A stretch of DNA of 64,000 nucleotides from Alopecurus myosuroides (Eukaryota; Streptophyta; Magnoliopsida; Poales; Poaceae): the NCBI GenBank assembly GCA_028641055.1, contig CM054057.1, positions 333,156,482-333,220,481 on the forward strand. Direction: 5' to 3'. The position numbers and the translations under genes are program-made. Of the stretch, positions 1-12,259 are shown piece by piece; position 1 is the stretch's first letter; each line of letters begins with the position of its first letter. Under the pieces are notes generated by a model. That model did no database searches and had not been told where the DNA came from. It saw nothing but the letters and a program-made list of their open reading frames with translations.

Positions 1-1
1 T

Positions 2-409
2 GATAGCCCAAGAGTGCAGGCTTACGATGACTCGGATGCCGAGAACGCACGACAGGATGTCATCGATCTGTTAGAAGAAGAACGAGATCTTGTGCTTCAA
101 AGATCCGCCATTTATCAGCAAGGATTACAACGATACCATAGTCGGAAAATCGGGCATCGTTATTTCAAGGAAGGCGACCTAGTGCTAAGATTGGTGCAGG
201 AAAGGAAGCACAAATTAGCCCCAGTTTGGGAGGGACCATTTGTCATTAGCAAGGCTATGAAAAATGGATCTTACTATCTTGTAGATATTCGGGACATGGA
301 AGATGATCCCAAGCGTCCGAATCGCAAAATAAAGAGAAAGATAGATGTCGAACTAGGAGAAACAAAGAGACCCTGGAGCATCCAGCAGTTACGCCCCTTC
401 TACACTTAG
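2..409 (+). CDS. Element A polyprotein, integrase C-terminal end (partial)
   Basis: The frame is open at the left edge, so this is the last 135 residues of a Gypsy polyprotein. It shows the basic region after the integrase core and then the small beta-barrel module typical of Gypsy integrase ends: a segment reading FKEGDLVLR, then PVWEGPFVISK, then SYYLVDI, and a final LRPFYT before the stop. In known elements this domain helps DNA binding and target choice in the nucleus. Catalytic residues lie upstream, outside the window. The frame has no internal stop. It ends about 675 bases before the end of the converging antisense gene. Confidence 0.85.
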   Translation, partial: DSPRVQAYDDSDAENARQDVIDLLEEERDLVLQRSAIYQQGLQRYHSRKIGHRYFKEGDLVLRLVQERKHKLAPVWEGPFVISKAMKNGSYYLVDIRDMEDDPKRPNRKIKRKIDVELGETKRPWSIQQLRPFYT

Positions 410-1083
410 TTCAATTTCTATGTAAACATCTTTGAGACCATGAAATAAAGTTGTCGGAATTCATGCATTACTATTTTATCTGTTTTTATACAGAGCATAA
501 GCCCGTCTTATCTATTTCCCAATGATCTTTCAAAATACTCAATGTTAACCCAAATTGTGCCTGCATGCTCGGAGTTAAATAAAACTGAATGCTTTTCAGC
601 CTAAGGAGGCTTAAGGAAACCCAGATTGTGCATACGTGCCTGAGTTTCATATATTTTCAAAATTCCTTACTTTTTCTAAGTATTATCTGATTGTTTGTAT
701 GTTGGGTCACTGAAATTAGTAAGTAAAAATGCCTTAGTACAATCCATGTTTCCGAGTTTTGACTGATAGGTCAAACCCAGTCACTTGGCATGAAGATTAA
801 GTACTATTGAGCCATTTCAACACTAAGGATAGTCAAAACATGTAAACCAGAGAACTTACAAGGCAAAGGAATTAAAACCCAGAAAATCTTGCAGAAGACT
901 TAAAATTTTACCGCAAAAGAGGGATGCTTGTTTATACAAAGGATAGGTAGCATTATAATGAATATTACATTAAAGAGAATAGTAATGCTCCTATTTTTCC
1001 TGCTAACTATTCAGGAATCAGACGAGCTCTTCAGAATCAGAATCCTCCTCGTCGCTGCTGTGGTACTCTGGTGGAATTTCTTC
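410..1083. other. Spacer between pol and antisense gene of element A
   Basis: AT-rich stretch without a convincing reading frame. It contains two short similar passages with a 'cccaaattgtgc / cccagattgtgc' core near 549 and 619, so a small internal duplication is likely. As the two flanking genes converge, it probably holds both 3' ends. No clear element boundary is seen. Confidence 0.5.
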
Positions 1084-2424
1084 TTATGGATAAAAGGTGG
1101 AGATGGACACCATCTGGGCTATCTTTGTAGCGTGGCCTTTGACAGAGTCGAAGATGCTAGATCGCTGCACTTCCGAGTATCCTTGGGGGATACCAGTCGC
1201 CACGCGCCAAGAATCGACAGTGGTGTAGTGCATACGCATTAGCCCAAGAGCCATGCGTGCACCACCACGAGCTGCAGAGCGGAGCCAAGACTCCTTCTGG
1301 TTCGCCACCTCTTCAATCGCTTCCGGAAATTTGCTAACTTCCGAGAATTCTCCTGCTTTGTCTGGAATGTACTTATTGACAAGTAACATCCCCGTGGCCT
1401 TGAGCGCGGTGAAGATCTTCCCGAAAGCCCAGATTCTTTCGATCCGGGTAAGTGAGGGGCTACCTTCTGTTTAAATCAACAAAGGAAAGTAGAAAACATA
1501 GAACAGGAAAAAGAAAAATTCCGGTAAAAGTGTCATAAACTTACCGAGAATCCTGTCCATTTCAACACCTTCTTCAAGGCGTTGATTCAGATCGTTCTCC
1601 AAGTCCAGGATGGTGCCCTTGTCCTTCTCAGCCTGGCTGGAAGCTTTGGATTCGGCTATTCTGATAGCCAGTTGGCTAGCGTCCAGATCCTTTTGGAGCT
1701 TCATATTGATCTTATGAAGTTCCATGTTCTCCTTTTGGAGGTTCTCAGCATTGCCGGCATCTTCAGCTATTTGCTTGGCTTTCGCCAAAGCAGCTGAAAA
1801 GCAAGGAAAATGAAGAGTTAAAAACTCGGAAAAAGACTTAGAAAAATTTTCTCTCGCAAAAACAGCGGTGAATGTACCTGGTGATTCATCCAGCTTATGA
1901 TGAATGGAGGCCAGCTCCGAATCTTTCTCTTCAAGAATGTTAAAGAGAGTTTTTACCTCCTTATTTTTTATGGTAACTTTGCTAAAAAAATCCATGTTGA
2001 TACTTTCGGCAGTTTGCTGAAACATGGAAAAGAGACAAATCGCTTAAGTCAAAAAAACAAGCAAGGTCAATGATAAAAGCACTAAGTCAAAAAAGAATAC
2101 ATTTGGCAAATGCTTGGGGGCTAGAGATATTACCTGGCTCATTTTTTGTAGGCTTGCCAGGTTCTCGTTGAATTCCTTTGCATAGTCAGCAAAGAGAATC
2201 CCGACGTGGCAAAGGCTGTCTTGGATGACCTGCCGAGGCGAGAACACGGAGTTATTCCTGACAATAAGTCCGCCTTGCGGCCAAGGACGGATTAAGGGAG
2301 CTGGAGCGAAGTGCTTTGTCGCACACGGATCGATATACCCGTGTTCGTCAAAGTGTTCTTCTTGTTTTACCTTGAATTCCAGGTCAAAGTTGGGCATGGG
2401 CTCCTCCTTCGGGATGTTAGAAGG

Positions 2425-3571
2425 TGTTGACACTCGTTTTTGGCTCACAAAAGGAAGGAAACAAGATGAGACCAAATGAAAAAATAATGTGGACGAGAGT
2501 TGTACGTCTCATTGAAACAAACAACTTTGATTTTTCGACCATCTCGATCCAATGAAGTATGCAAATTCTATAGTGGAAAAACAGGACGAAACAGAGGCCA
2601 ACTAGTACATGCACTAGCGGGGTTCAGAATTTCGGCCAAAACAGAGGCCAACTAGTACATGTACTAGCGGGGTTCAGAATTTCGGCCAAAACTGAAACAC
2701 GAGACAAAGACCAACTAGTACATGTACTAGTCGCGTTCTGTGAAGGCGCGAACAAGATTGACACCTGATCATTAACGAGATCGGTATACAAATCAGATGA
2801 TCTCTGATTAGAAAACATATAAAACAAAAGTTCTTCGGTTTTTTGAGGCGAACAACTTTGTCTTTTATGAGATTTTGATCTGAGGTTGTTTACTACCTCG
2901 AATCTGCAAAATACGGAGGTCAGAACTGGCAGATTCGGATTCGATTCGAACATGTTTTAGTGCACATACAATTAGTCCTTCAAGATGATGTCAGATAAAA
3001 AATCATAAAACATCATAGTTCTTCGTCTTTTCCAGACGAACAGCTTTGTCTTCTACGTGATTTCTATTTGAGCTGGTTTACTGAATCGAAAATAACCCGC
3101 AAGGTGCAGCCAGTTTTCAGACCGAACAGTTTTGGAAGGTTCGAGTCAAACATCCGAATTGGATGCAAATTAGGGCTTTTGGACGCGAATCCAAGCCTTT
3201 TACTTGCACGGGAAGTCCAGCCGCCTCTTATATACATGAGGGGTGACGGCCGATTGAAAGACAACACACAATCGCAAAAACCCATCTACATACTTCATCC
3301 CTAACCCTAGTTATCTTCTTCGTTCGTCGGCGTTCTTCGTGCAGGAGAGCTTCGATCTACGAGAGCCTTGGGAAGGGCGAACCGACCTAGGGCAGCCCAT
3401 CACCACCGCGCGTCCAGACGGGGTCCCTCCCGGCTGCGAGGGGTTTCGGGTCTTCAAAAGCGCCCGCCGGATTGTCTTGCGTATCGCGCTTCCGGCGAGC
3501 CTACTTCGGCGACGTGTCTTGCGTATCGCGCTCGACGCCGAGGGTACACGTGACGTGTTCGTGTGTCAACA
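2425..3571 (+). repeat. 5' LTR of element B
   Basis: 1147 bp, TG...CA ends with the short inverted repeat TGTTGACA / TGTCAACA. U3 contains three copies of a palindromic motif (2601, 2651, 2714; the last is the perfect 18-mer ACTAGTACATGTACTAGT). A TATA-like TCTTATATACATG lies at about 3226-3238. The downstream part is GC-rich. Confidence 0.95.
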
Positions 3572-3578
3572 CACTTTT

Positions 3579-3596
3579 TGGCGACTCCGCTGGGGA
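3579..3596 (+). promoter_or_regulatory. Primer-binding site of element B
   Basis: TGGCGACTCCGCTGGGGA starts seven bases after the LTR end. The leading TGG matches a tRNA 3' CCA. The rest resembles the arginine-tRNA-type site reported for Tat/Ogre elements; the tRNA identity is from memory. The last base is also the A of the first ATG of gag (3596). Confidence 0.7.
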
Positions 3597-5785
3597 TGAT
3601 CATCATGTCGGACGACAAGATTCCCCGGCCCTATGAGATTAATGCCGAAAACATCATTAAGCCTAGCTTCGATGATCTTTCGGCAGACCAACGCCAAGCT
3701 TTTGAGACGCTAAAAAAGCAGCGTCAAGATCAACTTGATGCCCTAGAGAAGCAGCGTAAGGAGGAGTTCGAGGCCTTGAAGAAGAAGCAAGAGGAGAAAG
3801 ACGCTGAAGATTTCCTTGCAAGCTTCAAAAAGGATCGCCAAGGTGCTATCACCTCATTGGGGAAGGCCAAGCTTCCACCAATGATCGGCGACCTAGCCGA
3901 ATCCTCTGTAAGTAACGAAGTGTTTTCTAAAGATCAATTAGCAGCCATTAATCATTATGCTACTGAGTCTAGTCGCCAAGCTTATGATTCTATGTTAGAA
4001 TATATAAAAGCTGGTCAAAATACGCATTATAACTATCCTAGTAGTATTGGTGCAAAAGCAACTACAGAAAATCCTAGTGCATCGGCAGTGCCACATAATT
4101 CGCCGATGAATCCTTACTATACCCAAGATAGTCAACTTGTGAATGCGCTAGAATGTCCCACTCCTATTAGGAGTATGCCTTATTCGGCAACATTGCCGAA
4201 TCAGGTCACACAACCTTTGGCTACAGTCATAGCGCCGAATTTCAATTCGGCATCAATGGCGCGGATGAATCCAATTACTACTAGCACTAATATGCATGCT
4301 TCATTACCGCAAACAACTTCGCCCATGGTAGATGAAAACATGGCCACTTTAAGGGAAGAGTTGCAAAAGATGTTTTATGATAACTTCGGAATTGAGCCGA
4401 AGCCAGTAAGCCGGATGTATCAAAAGCCTTATCCGGAATATTTTGATGCTTTACCATACCCTCAAGGTTATAAGGTACCAGATTTTGCAAAATTTAATGG
4501 AGTAGATAGTAAGACAACTTGGGAACACATTAGTCAATATCTTGCACAATTAGGGGAAGCTGGTAATAGTGATCCTTTGAAAGTGCATTTATTTCCTTTG
4601 TCTTTAACTGGTACAGCTTTTTCATGGTTTTCTGCTTTACCTCATGGTTCTATTAATACTTGGTATCATTTAGAAAAGAAATTCCATGAGCATTTTTATA
4701 GAGGGGATAATGAGTTAAAATTGTCACATCTTACATCGGTTAGGCAAAAGCATGATGAATCGGTCGCCGATTATGTCAAAAGGTTTAGAGATACTAAAAA
4801 CCGATGTTATAGCTTAGTGATTTCTGAAAGAGACATGGCAGACTTGGTGCTTAATGGTTTGAGAACTCACATTAAAGAGAGAATTGAAGGATATGAGTTT
4901 TTAAATGTCAACCAAGTTTTGCAAAGAGCTTTGGCTCAAGAAAGCCGAAGTAAAGAAACAAAAACTGAGCATAAATCTAAATATGATCGTCCTCGTTTTA
5001 ATATGGTTGAGTATAGTAGTGAGAATTCAGACGATGAGGCCGATGTTTACGCTGCTGAATTTGTTTGGCCTTCAAAGGCCAAACCTTATATTTGTGATGC
5101 TCTTAAGCCGATTCGCAAGAATCGTGAAGATGAGATAAAATTTAGTTTTGATGTAGCCAAATGTGATAGAATATTTGATGCTATGTTTAAGGACAAATTG
5201 ATTAGAATGTATCATACGTTACTGCCGTTTGAGGAGTTAAAATGGCGTGCTTATTGCAAGTATCATAATTCTTTTTCTCATGCTACTAATTATTGCAATG
5301 TTTTTCGGCGACAGATACAATCGGCTATTAATGATGGACGATTAAGCTTTGCCGACATGCAAATTGACAAGCAGCCATTCCCGATGAACACTTTGGAACT
5401 GCATGGGAAGAAGGTCCTAATTCGGCCTGAAGTGGCCGGATCCGCTAACAAAAATAATGTTGTTGTTGGTGACCCCAGGAATAGCAAGGAGAAGGAGAAG
5501 GCCTCGGGAAGGGAGATTGTTCTTGACAAGCAACCCAATGGCAAGGAGACATTGAATATTACTATAAAAAATCCTACAACCGGGGGGCAACAACAAACTC
5601 AAGGAGAAGCTCGTGCCAGGTTCATCAAACCAAAGAATCCGGAGGTTGGCAAGTGGAAGAAGAACGAGGAGAATGCTCAATATAAGAAGATCAAACCAAC
5701 CTTTGATATGCTCTTGAACAAATATACACACCAAGCGGCTGGTTCAGCTTACAACTGGTCATCACGTGTAAAGCGTCCAAGGTAA
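3596..5785 (+). pseudogene. Element B gag, N-terminal and main part
   Basis: Open frame of 729 residues from the ATG at 3596 (a second in-frame ATG is at 3605). It begins with a highly charged coiled coil (residues about 30-85, rich in K, E and Q). The retrotransposon gag domain lies at about residues 288-455, with segments such as FPLSLTGTAFSWFSALP and YVKRFRDTKNRCY. A short zinc-binding-like motif YCKYHNSFSHATNYC is near residue 551, the divergent knuckle seen in Tat elements. The frame ends at a TAA (5783-5785). The sequence beyond it stays gag-like in the same frame up to about 5865, and gag resumes after the foreign insertion at about 7239, so this stop is probably a mutation. Gag forms the particle in which reverse transcription takes place. 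Confidence 0.85.
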
Positions 5786-5869
5786 CCTCCAAGGGAAGAG
5801 TATTCACATTATGAAGGGACGTACGGACAGTGGGCGTCGGGACCATGGATGGCGCCGCTGAAAGCAAAG

Positions 5870-7235
5870 TATGGGCACCTAGAGGGGGGGTGAATAGGTG
5901 CTACAACCAATTTTAATTTTTTTTCAAAGTTTAGGCTTGACAAGAAGGTAAATTCTCTAGATAGTGCAACTAGTGGTGAATTTACCTATATGACAAGACC
6001 AGCAATTAATGCAACAAGTACAAGTAAGTAAAGAGAGGGAGGAACGAGGTAACCGATGGAAGCACACGGAGACACGATGTATTTCCGAGTTCCTCCTTTT
6101 TAGGGGAGTACGTCTCGTTGGAGGGGTGTGAGCTCGCCACAAAGGCCTACTCAACGCCACTAAGGCTTCACCCTATTCTCCGATGAACTTCACCACAAAG
6201 GCCTAGTTCACCTTCCACTATAGAACCCCTTTGAGGCGGGGATAAAATCCTTTACAAACAACTTGGGGCACACACCCACAACTTAATTGGGGGCTCCCAA
6301 CTCTTCTTGAATCACCAACAAGAAACAAGATGCCTAGGTTCTCCAAAAGAGGAAACCCTAGGCAAGATCCCTCAAGCTAGAGAGGGGGAAATGAAGAACG
6401 GCTCGGTGAAGATGTAGATCGGGGCCTTCTCCTTCAATCCTCCAAAGATCTTCAAGATTGGGTGGAGGGATTGGGAGTTATGAGGGATTTGGTGAGTTCT
6501 TAAATGCTCATAAATGCTAAGAGGAAGAACTAGATCTTGGGGAAGAAGAGGAGGGGTATTTATAGTCCCTCCTCACAACTAGTCGTTGTGCAGGAAAAAA
6601 GGTACCGGAATATCCGGTCAGCTTGCTCCACGCAGATCTGCAGAGCTGGACCGGATTATCCGGTTGTTCCGGAATAATCCGGTACAAATAATCCGATAGA
6701 TGCCAGTACGCAAATCTTCTAGTCCTTAGCCATTTTTCCACTTCTTCAACTGCAACCGGAATATCCGGTATGGATATGAAATATCCGGTACAAATAATCC
6801 GGTTGACTCCAGTAGCTCCAAGCTTCTAGTCCTTAGCCATTTTTCGCAGCAACCGGAATATCCGGTCCAGGATGAATAATCCGGACCAAATAATCCGGTT
6901 CACTTCTGTGAGCAAAACTTCCAGTCCTTAGCAGTTTTCGCGTAACTTCATGAACAACCGGAATATCCGGTCCAAATAATCCGGTTGACTCCAGTGTGCG
7001 AAACTCTCAGTCCTTAGTCATTTTTGTGCTCCTTCATCAGCAACCGGAATATCCGGTCCAGGATGAATAATCCGGTCCGAATAATCCGGTTGAGTTTTGT
7101 CCCAAAACTCTCATGCCAAACTTCACCGACTTTTCGGTGATCGATGCCGATGTTAAGTATAACACCTGCACACTAAACACCTAGATAAATAATGTACTTA
7201 GTATTGTTAACTAACACACAAAACACTGGGAAAAC
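5870..7235 (-). mobile_element. Reverse-oriented solo-LTR-like insertion in element B gag
   Basis: This block separates the two halves of B's gag. Read on the minus strand it resembles the LTRs of element E: both contain many copies of the inverted-repeat motif ACCGGATATTCCGGT, blocks reading GCGAAAAATGGCTAAGGACT next to an AAGCTT site, and an end region with TTCACCCCCCCTCTAGG. A tandem array of about 90-110 bp units runs over about 6600-7090. It is about 1.37 kb against 2734 bp in E, so it is a related but distinct family or a shortened copy. No internal region or second LTR is present, which suggests a solo LTR. The minus-strand start is probably TGTTTTCCCAG at 7235. I could not find a clean target duplication. 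Confidence 0.65.
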
Positions 7236-7238
7236 AAA

Positions 7239-7812
7239 ATGCACTTTCAGCCGCCACCTTATGCTCCCTATTACTTCAACGGAGGGTGGGTGCAGCCCCC
7301 AATGGCACCATATGCTTTTCATCCGGGTTGGGCTGCGCCAAGGAAATCTGTTCATGATAGAATTACCCGTCCTGTTCGAGACCGTTTGAGCTATGGTATA
7401 AATTGGTCGTTTCAAAATAAGAGTGCACAAAAAGTATGGCGTCCTAAGTCACCATCTACTGAAGTTTCGAAATCTGGCAAGCAGCAAAGTCATGATAATA
7501 ATGCAGGTTCCGTTGTGATAGGTTCTCGTGAGTTGAAGCTCAAGAAGTCGGTTGATGGAGAAAAAATCGGCTATTTCTAGTGAACCTATTTTGGCTATTC
7601 CACCAAGGTCGTCGGCTAATGATCATGAAGCTAGTACAAGCCAAGCTAAGCCAAGGGATCCTAAATATACTCAGCCCAGGTGGTGTCCTCTTGGATTGAC
7701 TAAAACTAAGAAGAGGAGGTTGTAACATATAAGGAATCAACAAAAGGCTGAAGATGAGGCAGAAAAGTGGAGGGATGATTATTTTGATGAAATTCACCCC
7801 ACACCAGCCAAG
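7239..7812 (+). pseudogene. Element B gag C-terminus, after the insertion, frameshifted
   Basis: The 7239-7580 frame is rich in proline, tyrosine and tryptophan (for example APYYFNGGWVQPP). It stops at 7578-7580 because of one extra A in the run near 7560-7566; shifting the frame restores a continuous reading toward KPRDPKYTQPRW. That reading is then cut by a TAA near 7723, where CAA (Gln) is expected. With both lesions bridged the frame runs directly into the protease frame at 7813. It is therefore the gag-protease linker of a single original polyprotein. Confidence 0.65.
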
Positions 7813-8976
7813 ATGTGGATGCGCAAAGATGCTGGGGTAGCAATCCCCATAGAGATCACACCAACTCCTACACCATCTGAGAAGGAAGAAATGAGCATTG
7901 ATGCGTCATCTATATCACCATCCACACTTCCCTCCACTGATGAAATTCCAGATTCGGCGTCCGCATTAGAAGATGATGAAGAGCAAGTGGATTATGAAAA
8001 TACGCCGATCCGGATAGGTATGGATATTAACATGGTTTATTATTTGCCTACAGAGTTTCGTGCCATGGACGAGGAAGGGGACATAGTGCAGCTGGACTTT
8101 GGTCCCAAGAACGCCATCTTTGAGAAGCCAAAAGAACCGGTGAAACACTTGAAACCACTATATGTCAAAGGACACATTAATGGACCGCCGGTTGCTAGGA
8201 TGCTTGTTGATGGTGGCGCTGTGGTTAATCTTATGCCATATTCGGTCTTCAAGAAATTGGATTTAGATGAAGATGAATTAATGAAGACCAACATGGTGCT
8301 TAATGGTTTTGAAGGCAAAGAGAAAACAGAGGCCAAAGGCGTCATGAGTGTGGAGCTTACTGTGGGAAGTAAGACTTTGGCCACCGCCTTCTTTGTTGTT
8401 GAAGTGCAAGGTAATTATAATGTTATATTAGGTCGTGATTGGCTCCATGCAAATCAATGTGTGCCATCTACTTTGCACCAGTTTTTGATACAATGGATTG
8501 ATGACGAAGTGGAAGTTGTCCATGCGGATAATTCAGCTTGCGTTGCTTTGGCCGATTCGTTGGTGGATTGGCAACATCCCAATGCTACTTGCTTGACGGG
8601 GCGAGACCTTTCAGATTTTGATTTCCTTAGTGCTACAAGGAATGGCTTTGTGCCCGTTTCCCTAAAGCCGATTGGTGGTAATCGGCTGTCAAACAAGTTA
8701 AATTAGATGGATCCCAACGAAGATTGGTTAAAGAAGCGGATTGTTGAATATCGGTCCAATAAGAACGATATGTATGAGTCTATAGAGGAGTTGGATGACA
8801 TGGATAAATTGGGACAAGGTTTTACGTCGGCCGATCCATTGGAGGAAGTGGACATAGGTGATGGTTCTATTCCTAGGCCGACTTTTGTAAACAAGAATTT
8901 GAAAGCCGGTTATAAAATTGTATTAATCGAGCTACTAAAAGAGTACGTGGATTGCTTTTGCATGGGAGTATCATGA
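7813..8976 (+). pseudogene. Element B aspartic protease and linker
   Basis: Codes for the retroviral-type aspartic protease that cuts the polyprotein inside the particle. The active-site segment MLVDGGAVVNLMP is at about 8200-8235, with DGG in place of the usual DTG/DSG as is common in Tat elements. A downstream VILGRDWLH segment (about 8426-8450) matches the second conserved region. An in-frame TAG (8704-8706) splits the frame; the same frame continues immediately and runs to 8976, where one extra T in TTTT near 8957 throws it out before the reverse transcriptase. At least two lesions, so not functional as it stands. Confidence 0.8.
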
Positions 8977-8977
8977 G

Positions 8978-9886
8978 ATGCCTGGTTTGTGCCGAGAGCT
9001 AGTTGAGCATCGTTTACCTATCAAGACTGGTTTTAGACCTTATAAACAACCGGCCCGGAAATTCAATCCCAGTATGTATGACCGTATCAAGGAAGAGATC
9101 GGTCGATTGCTTAAAGCTAATTTTATTAGACCTTGCAGGTATGCGGATTGGATTTCTAATATTGTGCCCGTCGAGAAGAAAGATTCTGGCAAGGTGAGAG
9201 TGTGCATTGATTTTAGAGATTTGAATAGAGCTAAACCCAAAGATGAGTATCCTATGCCAATAGCCGATATGCTTATTAATGATGCTTCTGGGCATAAGGT
9301 TATCAGTTTTCTTGATGGTAATGCAGGGTACAATAAAATTTTCATGGCCGAAGAGGATGCGTTCAAAACGGCCTTTCGTTGTCCCGGTTTTGTTGGATTA
9401 TTTGAGTGGATGGTGATGACTTTTGGGTTAAAAAATGCTGGTGCCACATATCAAAGAGCGATGAATTTAATATTTCACGATTTGCTTGGAGTAATACTTG
9501 AAGTCTATATTGATGATATTGTTGTAAAATCGGATGCTAATGAACCACATTTAGCCGATTTGCGTTTGGGTTTTGAGAGAATGAGGAAGTATGGGCTCAA
9601 GATGAATCCTTTAAAGTGTGCTTTTGGAGTATCGGCTGGGAAGTTTTTGGGATTTATTATACATCAACATGGCATAGAGATTGATCCCAAGAAGATAGAA
9701 GCAATCCAAAAAGTGCAGGCTCCGAGATGCAAGAAAGATATGCAAAAATTCCTTGGCAAGGTCAATTATTTGAGGAGATTCATAGTGAATTTGTCCGGGA
9801 AAGTTAGTGCATTCACTCCTATTCTTCGGTTAAAAAGCGATGATAATTTTACTTGGGGGGGAAAAACAGCAAGAGCTATTCGATAA
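8978..9886 (+). pseudogene. Element B reverse transcriptase
   Basis: Ty3/Gypsy reverse transcriptase that copies element RNA into DNA. Clear motifs are ELVEHRLPIKTGFRPYKQ at the start, VRVCIDFRDLNRAKPKDEYP, the fingers and palm segment with FGLKNAGATYQRAMN, and the catalytic YIDDIVVKS (about 9506-9532) with both aspartates present. KFLGFIIHQHGIEIDPKKI follows. The frame is intact over the core but breaks near 9855, where seven G replace an expected six, so the RNase H and integrase lie in another frame. Confidence 0.9.
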
Positions 9887-12125
9887 TATCAAGACTTGTT
9901 TGTGTACTCCTCCGGTGTTGAGAGCACCCAAACATGGAGAGCCTTCTAGGCTTTATATTGCCGCGGAAGAAGGTGTTATTGGTGCTGTCTTGACAAAAGA
10001 GACCGAAGGAAAGGAACATGTTATTACTTATTTGAGCCGGCGCTTATTGGATGCAGAGACAAGGTACACGTTCATTGAAAAATTATGCTTGTGCTTATAC
10101 TATGCTTGCACTAAAATAAGACATTATCTATTATCTAGTATGTGCACCGTAGCTTGTCAAACCGATGTCATTAAATACATGTTGCATAGACCGATTCTTA
10201 GTGGTAGAATTGGTAAATGGGCTTATGCTTTGATTGAATATGATTTGGCTTATGAGTCTCTAAAATCTATGAAAGGCCAAATCGTTGCTGATTTTATTGT
10301 TGAACATCGGATTGACAATGAGCATGTTTTTAGTATTGAACTTGTTTCTTTAGTACCATGGAGGTTATATTTTGATGGTTCCGTTTGTGACAATGGTCAA
10401 GGTGTTGGTGTCGTTTATATATCTCCTCATGGTGTTGTTTTTGAATCCTCATGCCGTTTAGAATATTTTTGCACAAATAATCAAGCCGAATATGAAGCTT
10501 TATTATTCGGGCTAGAGCTTTTAATTGCTATAGGTGCTACACATGTTGAGGCTTTTGGTGATTCGTTGCTAATAGTGCAACAAGTTAACAAGGTTTTACA
10601 ATGCAACGACGAATCACTTAATGTTTATCTTGATAAATGTCTAGATATAATTTCTACCTTGGTTTGTTTTAGCATTGCTCATATTTCTAGACAAGACAAT
10701 TGGGCTGCAAATGAGTTAGCACAACAAGCATCTGGCTATCATGTTGGTCGTGGCATGTTTCATGTATCTAAAGGGCTGATGCTTGCTTTTGCTACTATAA
10801 ATGAAACCGAATTGGGTCCCACTAATTCAGTTGCTAATAAAGGGTCTAGTGCAGGTAACCATGGAGATTGGAGGAAACCTATTACAGACTATTTGCAGGA
10901 TCCTAGTAAGAGGATAGACAGGGCTGTTCGGCGCATGGCTTTCAAATGTATATTGGTTGATAAAGATCTTTATCGCCGAACAGTGGACGGTATTCTTCTG
11001 AAATGCTTGGATGAGGACCAAGCAAGAGTTGCTATGGGAGAGGTACATGGAGGCATATGTGCAACACATCAGTCGGCACACAAGATGAAATGGTTATTGC
11101 GACGTGCAGGATTTTATTGGCCGACGATGATTAATGATTGTTTCAGGTATTATAAAGGATGTGAGGCTTGTCAGAAGTTCGGTGATATTCAGTTGGCTCC
11201 TGCTGCAATGTTAAATCCCATTATCAAGCCGTGGCCATTTAGAGGTTGGGGGTTGGATTTCATTGGTATGATTCATCCCGCTTCTTCAAAAGGGCATCGG
11301 TTCGTGTTGGTGGCCACCGATTATTTCACCAAGTGGTCTGAAGCAGTACCTCTCAGAAATATGACCCACAAGGAGGTAATCGAATTCATAACTGAGCGTA
11401 TTATACATAGATTCGGTATCCCACAAACTTTGACTACGGATCAAGGTACATCATTTATGGCAAAAGAAGTGAAAGAGTTTGCGGAATCCTATAAAATAAA
11501 GATGCTCAATTCATCTCCATACTATGCCCAAGCCAATGGACAAGCTGAGTCTAGCAATAAAATATTGATCAAGCTTATCAAGAAGAAGATTGAAGATCAT
11601 CCGAGGAGATGGCATGAAGTTTTATCCGAGGCTTTATGGGCACATAGGATCTCAAGGCACGGCGCAACAAAGGTGACTCCATACGAGTTAGTATATGGAC
11701 AAGAAGCCGTTTTACCCGTAGAGGTAAATCCGGCCGCTTTGAGATTTGCCAAGCAAAATGATTTATCGGCGGTTGATTTTCATAGTTTAATGATGGATAA
11801 TATTGATGAAGTCACCGATAAACGTTTGATTGCTTTGAAAGACATAGAGAAAGATAAATTAAGGGTAGCAAGAGCCTACAATAAGAAAGTGAAATTGAAG
11901 AGGTTTCAAGTTGGTGATCTCGTTTGGAAGGTAATTCTGCCAATTGGATCCAAAGATAGAAAATTTGGCAAATGGTCTCCAAGTTGGGAAGGTCCTTTCA
12001 AGATTGCAAGAGTGGTTCCCGGAAATTCATATTTGGTGGAATCTATAGAGGGGAATACAATGCCTCGAACTCTCAATGGGAGATACTTAAAGAAATTCTA
12101 CCCGAGTGTGTGGCAAGAAGGCTAA
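9856..12125 (+). pseudogene. Element B RNase H, second RNase H and integrase
   Basis: Continues the polyprotein after the one-base frameshift, about 755 residues without a stop. Domains in order: the retroviral-type RNase H tether (PSRLYIAAEEGVIGAVLTKE region); a second, archaeal-type RNase H with RLYFDGSVC, NNQAEYEALLFG and FGDSLLIVQQ, which marks Tat-lineage elements; the integrase zinc finger (two His in HGGICATHQ and two Cys in CEAC, about 11045-11175); and the integrase core with its D, D and E in GLDFIGM, TTDQGTS and NGQAESSNK. A C-terminal SH3-like end includes WEGPFKI. The integrase residues needed for catalysis are all present. The lesion upstream prevents normal translation. Confidence 0.9.
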
Positions 12126-12259
12126 AACACATATATGGCCGATATATTACTATCGCCCTAAGAGCATATGGCCGATGGAGTGTTGACATCGTCCTTAGAA
12201 CAAAATTAGTGCAAGTTATTTTTTGGCACGCAAGCTTTGCCAAAAAACAGGGGGACATG

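Noticed and set aside
6600..7090. Regularly spaced CCGG repeats resembling a CRISPR-like array
   Set aside because: The units are imperfect tandem repeats with homologous rather than unique spacers, in a plant LTR; not a CRISPR array.
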